A DNA stretch of 64,000 nt from Streptococcus zalophi (lineage in GTDB: Bacteria > Bacillota > Bacilli > Lactobacillales > Streptococcaceae): contig NZ_JAENBP010000005.1 of the NCBI RefSeq assembly GCF_016481285.1, positions 1-64,000 of the forward strand, given 5' to 3'. Shown piece after piece: positions 56,489-64,000 of this stretch. Position numbers and translations under genes: made by a program. The notes under the pieces are model-generated. The model did not search any database. It was not told the DNA's origin and saw only the letters and a list, made by a program, of their open reading frames with translations. Every line of letters begins with the position of its first letter. Positions within the stretch are counted from its first letter, which is position 1.

Positions 56489-58166
56489 ATTTATCAGGTG
56501 TTAGAATCATCGGAATGATGATTGGTTCACGTTCAGTTTTTTCGTATAAGAACGGACGAAGAGCATTAACAATCGAACCATTTAAGGATTGAATACTGGC
56601 ATCTTTATTTTTTAAAGCAATGCGAATGGTATTAAACAGTAAGCGTTGTGCTTCACGAATTAAGTCACCAGATTCTCTCATATAGATAAAGCCACGACTC
56701 AAAATATCTGGTCCAGCTAAAATCATTTGAGAATCAAAATCAACAGTGGCAACAGCTAATACGACACCATCTTCTGATAGATCACGACGGTCTTTTAAGA
56801 CGGCAGCACCGATATCACCAATCCCCTTACCATCAACGTAGATGTCTTGGGCATTGAATTTTCCAGCCATTCTAGCTGAATCTCTTGTAACCGCTAAGAC
56901 ATCACCATTTTCCATGATAAAGATGTTTTCTTTTGGAATACCAGTATCATTAGCTAGTCCTGCATGCACTTTTTGCATACGGTATTCACCATGGACAGGC
57001 ATAAAGAATTTTGGTTTGATAAGGCTAAGCATGAGTTTTTGCTCTTGTTGGCCACCATGTCCAGAGGTATGAACGGTATTGACTTTACTGTGGATAACTT
57101 CTACACCAGCTTCTTGGATGGTATTAATCAGTTTATTAACACTGGTTGTATTACCAGGGATTGGACTAGATGAGAAGATAACAGTATCGCCGTGTTGAAG
57201 GGAAACTTGTCTATGGGTACCATTTGCGATACGAGATAGAGCAGCCATTGATTCTCCTTGACTTCCCGTACAAAGAATCATGATGTCACTAGCATTGTAG
57301 TTTTTAATGTCTTTTGGTTCAATAAAGGTTCCTTTTGGCACCTTAATGTAGCCGAGTTCTGTCCCATTGACCATGGCTTTTTCCATTGATCGACCAAAGA
57401 CCACAATTTTTCGTCCTGTTTTAACCGCTGCTTGAGCTGCTTGTTGCAATCGGAAAATGTTTGAGGCAAAAGAGGCAAAGATGATCCGTCCATGAATGCC
57501 TTCGATGATTTTTGTGATGGATTGTCCAACAACTTTTTCAGAATTGGTAAAGGTTGGTATCTCAGCGTTGGTTGAATCTGACAAGAGAAGTAAAACACCT
57601 TCTTCTCCTAAAGCAGCCATTTTGTGAAGATCAGCAGGCTTACCAACTGGTGTAAAGTCAAACTTGAAGTCTCCGGTGGCTACAATTTTTCCTTCAGGTG
57701 TATGGATAACAATACCAAGAGGTTCTGGGATTGAATGGGTGGTATCAAAAAAGGTCACACTTAAATTTTTGAAGGTTAATTTAGTCTTACCATTGATTTC
57801 AAATAACTTGGCATCACGAAGAAGACCATGTTCTTCTAATTTACCACGAATAAGAGCTAAGGCAAGAGGAGATGCATAAATAGGGATATTGACTTGTTTA
57901 AACAAGAAAGGAATTCCACCAATATGGTCCTCGTGACCATGCGTAATGACGAGAGCTTTGACACGGTCAATGTTTTCAACGATATAAGAGTAGTCTGGAA
58001 TCACATAGTCGATACCTAGAAGGTCATCTTCTGGGAATTTAATCCCGGCATCAACAATGATAATCTCGTCTTGGTATTCAATACCGTAGGTGTTTTTCCC
58101 GATTTCTCCTAGTCCACCAATGGCATAAACCCCGACTTCATTAGGTTTTAAATTGATTTTTGACAT
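56487..58166 (-). CDS. rnjA: Ribonuclease J1
   Basis: A 559-residue metallo-beta-lactamase/beta-CASP nuclease: [10 protein letters not shown] zinc site, [15 protein letters not shown]-type [15 protein letters not shown]. 5'-3' exonuclease and endonuclease central to mRNA decay and rRNA maturation. It follows rpoY by 4 bp on the minus strand. Confidence 0.96.
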   Translation of the reverse strand: MSKINLKPNEVGVYAIGGLGEIGKNTYGIEYQDEIIIVDAGIKFPEDDLLGIDYVIPDYSYIVENIDRVKALVITHGHEDHIGGIPFLFKQVNIPIYASPLALALIRGKLEEHGLLRDAKLFEINGKTKLTFKNLSVTFFDTTHSIPEPLGIVIHTPEGKIVATGDFKFDFTPVGKPADLHKMAALGEEGVLLLLSDSTNAEIPTFTNSEKVVGQSITKIIEGIHGRIIFASFASNIFRLQQAAQAAVKTGRKIVVFGRSMEKAMVNGTELGYIKVPKGTFIEPKDIKNYNASDIMILCTGSQGESMAALSRIANGTHRQVSLQHGDTVIFSSSPIPGNTTSVNKLINTIQEAGVEVIHSKVNTVHTSGHGGQQEQKLMLSLIKPKFFMPVHGEYRMQKVHAGLANDTGIPKENIFIMENGDVLAVTRDSARMAGKFNAQDIYVDGKGIGDIGAAVLKDRRDLSEDGVVLAVATVDFDSQMILAGPDILSRGFIYMRESGDLIREAQRLLFNTIRIALKNKDASIQSLNGSIVNALRPFLYEKTEREPIIIPMILTPDK

Positions 58167-58170
58167 ATTA

Positions 58171-58401
58171 TTATAACTCCGTTAATTCAAAAGCACCAGT
58201 CTCTTTTTCATAAGCAAGATGCTTTTCTGAGAGGGCTTCGATATATTCTACATTAAAATTAGTTTTTTCTTCTACAAGCTGACGTGCGATAATGCGTCCT
58301 TTTAATTCATTGTCAGCTGTGATGTCTAAGTAAATTGATTTGGTTTGTTCACGACGAGGACTATTGTCTTTGCTGTCTTGATAAAAAACTTTATAAATCA
58401 T
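58171..58401 (-). CDS. rpoY: RNA polymerase epsilon subunit
   Basis: A 76-residue DUF1447 protein ([41 protein letters not shown]). Small accessory subunit near the polymerase jaw. The rpoY-rnjA pair is conserved in Firmicutes. AGGAAA ribosome site on the minus strand. Confidence 0.95.
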   Translation of the reverse strand: MIYKVFYQDSKDNSPRREQTKSIYLDITADNELKGRIIARQLVEEKTNFNVEYIEALSEKHLAYEKETGAFELTEL

Positions 58402-58587
58402 GTGTTGTGTTTCCTTTCCTAAGTAACGATGGCTTTTTAAACTACAAAAAAACGCGTCAAATTGTTGGCAAATTTGACAAAAAAACTATTCCATTTCTAT
58501 TGTGTAGTATATTTTATCCTGATTCGTTGCATTTGAAGTCATTATATCATACAATATTAGGTATAATCAAGTAAGGGAATTCAAATA

Positions 58588-59277
58588 ATGAAAGTTTTAG
58601 CATTTGATACATCAAACAAAGCCATGTCAATCGCTTTATTAGAAGATGACGTTTTATTGGCTGACATCACTTTAAATATCAAGAAAAATCATAGTATTAG
58701 TCTGATGCCATCAATTGATTTTTTGATGTCTCAGGTAGGTTTAACACCTAAGGATTTAGACAGAATTGTTGTGGCTAAGGGCCCTGGTTCCTACACCGGT
58801 CTTAGAGTTGCTGTTGCAACGGCCAAAACACTAGCCTATACGTTAAAAATCGATGTCGTTGGCGTCTCTAGTTTAGCTGCTATTGCGTTAAATGCTAAAA
58901 CAACTGGTCTTGTAGTACCAATTATTGATGCTAGACGACAAAATGTTTATGCTGGTTTCTACCGTCATGGTCAGTCTGTTAAACCAGATCAGCACATGAG
59001 TTTTAGTGATGTTTTGGCTAGTCTAGGGACGGAAAATGAGATCAGCATTGTAGGTGAGGTTGGTGCTTTTTATAACACCATTCAAGAAAACTTACCAAAA
59101 GCTAAGATTTTAGAGGTTTTGCCAAGTGCTTATGAGATTGGTAAGTTAGGTTTGACGTTACCTCCGGAAAATGTCGATCTGTTTGTTCCTGAGTATTTAA
59201 AACGTGTTGAAGCTGAAGAAAATTGGTTGAAAACGCATGAACCAGCCAATGAAGATGATTTTATCAAGCGAGTTTAA
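58588..59277 (+). CDS. tsaB: t6A synthesis protein TsaB
   Basis: A 229-residue inactive-kinase-fold partner of TsaD: LAFDTSNKAMSIALLE, VAKGPGSYTGLRVAVATAK, PIIDARRQNVYAGFY. Needed for threonylcarbamoyl-adenosine at tRNA position 37. TATAAT at 58562-58567. Operon tsaB-rimI-tsaD. Confidence 0.95.
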   Translation: MKVLAFDTSNKAMSIALLEDDVLLADITLNIKKNHSISLMPSIDFLMSQVGLTPKDLDRIVVAKGPGSYTGLRVAVATAKTLAYTLKIDVVGVSSLAAIALNAKTTGLVVPIIDARRQNVYAGFYRHGQSVKPDQHMSFSDVLASLGTENEISIVGEVGAFYNTIQENLPKAKILEVLPSAYEIGKLGLTLPPENVDLFVPEYLKRVEAEENWLKTHEPANEDDFIKRV

Positions 59278-59704
59278 GATGTTATCAACAATGGAAAAAG
59301 TAGATGTGATTCACGCCATTTTAGAGGATGTTTATACTAAATCACCATGGAGTAAACGACAGATTCAAGCAGACCTTGAAAAAGAAAACACCGACTATTT
59401 TTTCGTCTATCATGAAAAAGAAGCAGTGGGTTTTTTAGCAATTGAATACCTCTATGGTGAATTAGAAATCACAAATATCGCCGTCAAAAGTGCCTTTCAA
59501 AATAAAGGTTTTGGGGCGACATTATTACAACAGTTGCTCAATAAACCAGAAGCCGTTTTTTTAGAAGTAAGAGCCTCTAATCATAAAGGACAAGCTTTTT
59601 ACCAAAAAAATGGGTTTCAGGTCGTGGGCGAGAGAAAAAACTATTATCACGATCCGATTGAGGATGCTGTGATTATGAAGCGAGAAGAAAATAATGAAAG
59701 ATAG
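59255..59704 (+). CDS. rimI: Ribosomal protein S18 N-acetyltransferase RimI
   Basis: A 149-residue GNAT enzyme: [25 protein letters not shown] (acetyl-CoA loop Q-N-K-G-F-G) and [26 protein letters not shown]. Between tsaB and tsaD as usual. The start is uncertain (59255 by alignment with family N-termini; 59279 also possible). Confidence 0.9.
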   Translation: MILSSEFKMLSTMEKVDVIHAILEDVYTKSPWSKRQIQADLEKENTDYFFVYHEKEAVGFLAIEYLYGELEITNIAVKSAFQNKGFGATLLQQLLNKPEAVFLEVRASNHKGQAFYQKNGFQVVGERKNYYHDPIEDAVIMKREENNER

Positions 59705-60704
59705 ATATATTTTAGCAATTGAGTCCTCTTGTGATGAGACAAGTGTGGCCGTATTAAGGAATGAAGCAGAACTTTTATCAAACGTTATCGCTAGTCAAGT
59801 AGAGAGCCATAAACGCTTTGGTGGCGTCGTTCCTGAAGTGGCAAGCCGTCATCATGTCGAAGTCATCACGGTTTGTATTGATGAAGCTCTTAAAGAAGCA
59901 GGTGTTGAGACAAGTGACCTAGATGCTGTTGCGGTTACTTATGGTCCAGGGCTTGTTGGTGCTCTTTTAGTGGGAATGGCAGCTGCCAAGGCCTTTGCTT
60001 GGGCTAACAACCTTCCTTTGATTCCAGTTAATCATATGGCGGGGCATTTGATGGCAGCTAGAGATGAAGGGGAGTTGACTTATCCTTTACTAGCTTTACT
60101 AGTCTCTGGTGGTCATACTGAGTTGGTTTATGTTCCAAAACCAGGAGAATACCACATCGTTGGTGAAACACGTGATGATGCTGTCGGTGAAGCTTATGAC
60201 AAGGTAGGGCGCGTGATGGGTCTTTCCTATCCAGCTGGCCGTGAAATTGATGAATTGGCCCATAAAGGTCAAGACAGATATGATTTTCCTCGTGCCATGA
60301 TTAAAGAAGATCATTTGGAATTCTCTTTTTCAGGTTTGAAATCAGCTTTTATCAACCTTCACCATAATGCTGAGCAAAAAGGTGAAAAGTTGGTTTTAGA
60401 AGATTTGTGTGCCTCTTTTCAGGCTGCCGTTTTAGATGTTTTACTCGCTAAAACCAAAAAAGCATTAGAACAATACCCAGTCAAAACACTAGTTGTTGCT
60501 GGTGGTGTTGCTGCTAATAAGGGGCTAAGAGAACGTCTAGCTAAAGAAATCACAGAAGTACCTGTTGTCATTCCAAAACTACGCCTTTGTGGTGACAATG
60601 CTGGGATGATTGCTTTTGCAGCATCGGTTGAATATGAACAAGGTCATTTTGCAGAGCTTGACTTAAATGCTAAACCAAGCCTTGCTTTTAATACCTTATC
60701 CTAA
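59694..60704 (+). CDS. tsaD: t6A synthesis transferase TsaD
   Basis: A 336-residue TsaD/Kae1: [11 protein letters not shown], metal motif [37 protein letters not shown]. Transfers threonylcarbamoyl to A37 of ANN-decoding tRNAs. Overlaps rimI by 11 bp. Confidence 0.97.
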   Translation: MKDRYILAIESSCDETSVAVLRNEAELLSNVIASQVESHKRFGGVVPEVASRHHVEVITVCIDEALKEAGVETSDLDAVAVTYGPGLVGALLVGMAAAKAFAWANNLPLIPVNHMAGHLMAARDEGELTYPLLALLVSGGHTELVYVPKPGEYHIVGETRDDAVGEAYDKVGRVMGLSYPAGREIDELAHKGQDRYDFPRAMIKEDHLEFSFSGLKSAFINLHHNAEQKGEKLVLEDLCASFQAAVLDVLLAKTKKALEQYPVKTLVVAGGVAANKGLRERLAKEITEVPVVIPKLRLCGDNAGMIAFAASVEYEQGHFAELDLNAKPSLAFNTLS

Positions 60705-60736
60705 TCCTTTAAAAAATGAGTTGTGAGGTAAATGGA

Positions 60737-61174
60737 ATGATTAGAATAGCACAAACGTCAGATGCACAAGAACTCAGAGATATCTGTGACATTAGTCTAG
60801 GATATAGTGTTTCAACGGAGTTGGTACAAGAACAAATCACTCGCTTAACCAAAGATCCTAATCAGTATTTGGTGGTTTTTGAAGAAGAGACAACTCAAAC
60901 AGTAGTTGGTTTTCTTCATGCGAGTCGCTATGAAAGTATTTATAGTGAAGCAGGTTTTAATATTATGGGGCTTGCTGTTCATCCTGACTATCAACATCAG
61001 GGAATAGGAAAGAAACTCTTACTTTCTTTGGAGGATGAAGCAAAGAAAAAACATTACCCCTATATTCGCTTTAATTCAGCTGAGCACAGAAGAGCTGCTC
61101 ATGTCTTTTATGAGAGATGTGGCTATGTGTCTGATAAGACGCAAAAACGTTTTTTAAAACAATTTGAAGATTAA
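60737..61174 (+). CDS. GNAT family N-acetyltransferase
   Basis: A 145-residue GNAT: MGLAVHPDYQHQGIGKKLLL acetyl-CoA motif and EHRRAAHVFYERCGYVSDKTQ. Start at ATG 60737 with GAGGTAAATGG. Substrate unknown; may be cotranscribed with tsaD 32 bp upstream. Confidence 0.9.
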   Translation: MIRIAQTSDAQELRDICDISLGYSVSTELVQEQITRLTKDPNQYLVVFEEETTQTVVGFLHASRYESIYSEAGFNIMGLAVHPDYQHQGIGKKLLLSLEDEAKKKHYPYIRFNSAEHRRAAHVFYERCGYVSDKTQKRFLKQFED

Positions 61175-61203
61175 AAAGGACGGGTAGTCATACCTGTCCT
61201 TTC
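61175..61203 (+). terminator. Terminator after the GNAT gene
   Basis: AAAGGACGGGTA, GTCA, TACCTGTCCTTT. Confidence 0.88.
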
Positions 61204-61226
61204 TTGTTTATTTTTAGCTTATTTCT

Positions 61227-62456
<1,230 letters not shown>

Positions 62457-62605
62457 TCATGAGAGAAAATATTCTATTTAAAAAAGCTTGAAATGCCTTG
62501 TTTTTAAGGAAAAAATCAAGTCTTTTAAGTCCTGTCCAAAATTGACATTATCCTAAGGTTATGATACTATTTTTATAAGTATTATGTCAGGATAAAGAGG
62601 GAATT

Positions 62606-63139
62606 ATGGCAATTGAGAAGACAGTCAGCGAACTAGCTGAAATTTTAGGAGTCAGCCGTCAGGCAGTCAATAACCGTGTCAAGACACTTTCTGAGGAAGA
62701 TGTCGATAAAAATGACAAAGGGGTTACTGTCGTCACTCGCAGTGGTCTGATTAAACTAGAAGAAATTTATAAGAAAACTATTTTTGAAGATGAGCCGATT
62801 AGTGAGGAAGAAAAACAACGTGAACTCCTTGAGATTTTAGTAGACGAAAAAAATACGGAAATCACTCGTCTTTATGAACAGATTAAAGCCAAGGATATTC
62901 AAATTGCTGAAAAAGATAAACAATTGAGTGTTAAGGATGTCCAAATTGCTGAAAAAGATAAACAACTCGATCAACAACAACAATTGACCCTGACTGCCAT
63001 GAAAGAAAAAGAGACTCTTCTATTAGAGTTGGAAGAGGCTAAAAATGAGGTAGAAGAAACAAAACATAAAGTTGAGCGTACGCAGGCACAACAAGACGCT
63101 AGAAAAAAAGGGTTTTTTGCCCGTTTATTTGGAAAATAA
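62606..63139 (+). CDS. rocS: RocS-like chromosome segregation regulator (DUF536)
   Basis: A 177-residue protein: N-terminal helix-turn-helix (VSELAEILGVSRQAVNNRVK), DUF536 core with KNDKGVTVVTRSGLIKLEEIY, coiled coil (about 90-160) containing a near-duplicate QIAEKDKQL unit 14 residues apart, and an amphipathic tail GFFARLFGK for membrane contact. This is the layout of pneumococcal RocS, which links the nucleoid, ParB and capsule/division control. Confidence 0.88.
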   Translation: MAIEKTVSELAEILGVSRQAVNNRVKTLSEEDVDKNDKGVTVVTRSGLIKLEEIYKKTIFEDEPISEEEKQRELLEILVDEKNTEITRLYEQIKAKDIQIAEKDKQLSVKDVQIAEKDKQLDQQQQLTLTAMKEKETLLLELEEAKNEVEETKHKVERTQAQQDARKKGFFARLFGK

Positions 63140-63180
63140 AGTCTCTGATGGGAGGCTTTTTCTTTAGATGAGGTTATGTT

Positions 63181-63774
63181 ATGGAACACTTAGACACCTA
63201 TATTGCTTTTGACTTGGAGTTTAATACGGTTGATCATGTTAGCCATATTATCCAAGTGTCAGCGGTGAAATATCATAAGCACCAAGAGATTGCGACGTTT
63301 GATACCTATGTCTATACGGACGTCCCTTTACAAAGTTTTATCAATGGTTTGACGGGGATTACTGCTGACAAGATTAAAAAAGCACCCGTTATTGAAACGG
63401 TAATGGCTGATTTTAAAGCCTTTGTTGCTTCAACGCCTTTGATTGGCTACAATGCTAAAAAAAGTGATTTACCGCTTTTGTTGGCACATGAGTTGGATTT
63501 CAGAGAAAACTACATGGTTGACGTTTATGAGGAAGCTAAAAAAAGACGCAGTAAAGACTTAAATGGGATTAGTAATCTCCAGCTCCACACCGTTGCCAAG
63601 TTTTTAGAGATTAGTGGGAAAAGCCATAATAGCCTTGAAGATGCACGCATGACAGCCCTTGTCTATGAAAAGTTTTGCGAGTTTGATGACAATATCGCAC
63701 TTTTAGACAAGCAAGAAGAAGTGACCCATAATCCTTTTGCAAACCTCAACTTATCTGATATCCTATCCGAATAA
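63181..63774 (+). CDS. DEDDh 3'-5' exonuclease
   Basis: A 197-residue DnaQ/PolC-epsilon type exonuclease: FDLEFN (D11, E13), NGLTGIT, GYNAKKSDLPLL (third Asp) and SHNSLEDARMT (His and last Asp). Stand-alone, so a repair or RNA-processing nuclease rather than the polymerase proofreader. 41 bp after rocS, probably cotranscribed. Confidence 0.9.
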   Translation: MEHLDTYIAFDLEFNTVDHVSHIIQVSAVKYHKHQEIATFDTYVYTDVPLQSFINGLTGITADKIKKAPVIETVMADFKAFVASTPLIGYNAKKSDLPLLLAHELDFRENYMVDVYEEAKKRRSKDLNGISNLQLHTVAKFLEISGKSHNSLEDARMTALVYEKFCEFDDNIALLDKQEEVTHNPFANLNLSDILSE

Positions 63775-63802
63775 AAAAGCCGAACTCAGTTCGGCTTTTT
63801 CG
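63773..63802. terminator. Bidirectional terminator
   Basis: AAAAGCCGAAC, TCA, GTTCGGCTTTT with A and T flanks. Ends both the exonuclease gene and convergent ybaB. Confidence 0.93.
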
Positions 63803-63804
63803 TT

Positions 63805-63999
63805 TTAGAAGGGTAGTTTACCAGCAAAGGCACCCATGGTTTTTTGTGTTTCGTCCTCGATTTGTTTCAAGGCATCATTGACCGCTTGGATGGTCATGTC
63901 TTGAAGCGTTTCAACATCCTCTGGATCAACCACATCACTCTTGAAATCGATTGACACCAGTTGTTTATCACCAGTAAAGGTTGCAACCACTAGGTCTTG
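63805..63999 (-). CDS. ybaB: YbaB/EbfC nucleoid-associated protein, 3' part
   Basis: C-terminal 64 residues of a YbaB/EbfC family protein ([43 protein letters not shown]). The frame is open to the right edge, so the start is outside. Small DNA-binding dimer, usually near recR or dnaX. Confidence 0.92.
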   Translation of the reverse strand, partial: QDLVVATFTGDKQLVSIDFKSDVVDPEDVETLQDMTIQAVNDALKQIEDETQKTMGAFAGKLPF

Positions 64000-64000
64000 T

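Noticed and set aside
57278-57598. 106-codon frame inside rnjA on the same strand
   Set aside because: Shadow of the rnjA coding frame; no start signals.

Overview
The window looks like a core chromosomal segment of a low-GC Gram-positive coccus of the genus Streptococcus, probably the pyogenic group. The evidence is the LPXTG surface protein, a ccdA-thioredoxin-msrAB-two-component cluster, hrcA-grpE-dnaK-dnaJ with CIRCE operators, the delta (rpoE) and epsilon (rpoY) RNA polymerase subunits, rpsL-rpsG-fusA followed shortly by gap and pgk, glnR-glnA, tsaB-rimI-tsaD and a rocS-like gene. The species cannot be fixed from the sequence alone. No phage, insertion sequence, CRISPR array or rRNA is present.

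Layout. 1-1.4 kb: the 3' end of a sortase-anchored protein with a 60-bp tandem repeat, and a cold-shock gene. 1.7-6.7 kb: an extracytoplasmic methionine-sulfoxide repair operon (ccdA, thioredoxin lipoprotein, msrAB, response regulator, sensor kinase). It carries two apparent lesions: the msrAB membrane anchor is out of frame, and the kinase has an early in-frame TAA. 6.7-13.3 kb: a mixed block (TVP38-like protein, CsbD, MerR regulator, an orphan two-helix protein, the ACT/DUF711 pair, a phosphatase, a D,D-carboxypeptidase and a glucosaminidase-like protein). 13.4-18.3 kb: the HrcA heat-shock operon with two CIRCE elements. 18.3-26.9 kb: truA, a B6/HMP-type kinase with an ECF S component, DUF436, mscS, tig, rpoE, pyrG (with a CTP-type attenuator) and an alpha/beta hydrolase. 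26.9-33.4 kb: tRNA-Leu, fba, a 4.9-kb agmatine-deiminase island bounded by perfect 63-bp direct repeats, and rpmB.

33.5-38.5 kb: asp23-fakA, a four-gene ABC/LytTR/DUF3021 module with a paired LytTR-like site in its promoter region, and rpmH. 38.7-46.4 kb: a compact RNA/ribosome maintenance run (tatD, rnmV, rsmA, rsgA, rpe, thiN, rmuC, yhaM) and purR. 46.4-56.4 kb: the str operon with a structured leader, gap, pgk, glnR-glnA and a secreted LysM-CHAP protein. 56.5-64 kb: rpoY-rnjA, tsaB-rimI-tsaD, an FAD oxidoreductase, rocS, a DEDD exonuclease and the 3' end of ybaB.

The most unusual points are the agmatine island (63-bp flanking repeats that copy the fba 3' end, no carbamate kinase gene), the double damage in the MsrAB operon, the LytTR/DUF3021/ABC module with its 21-bp-spaced repeats, the alternative pairings in the str leader, a CIRCE element that also reads as a terminator, and two genes whose promoters predict leaderless mRNAs. 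Most other genes are ordinary housekeeping genes.
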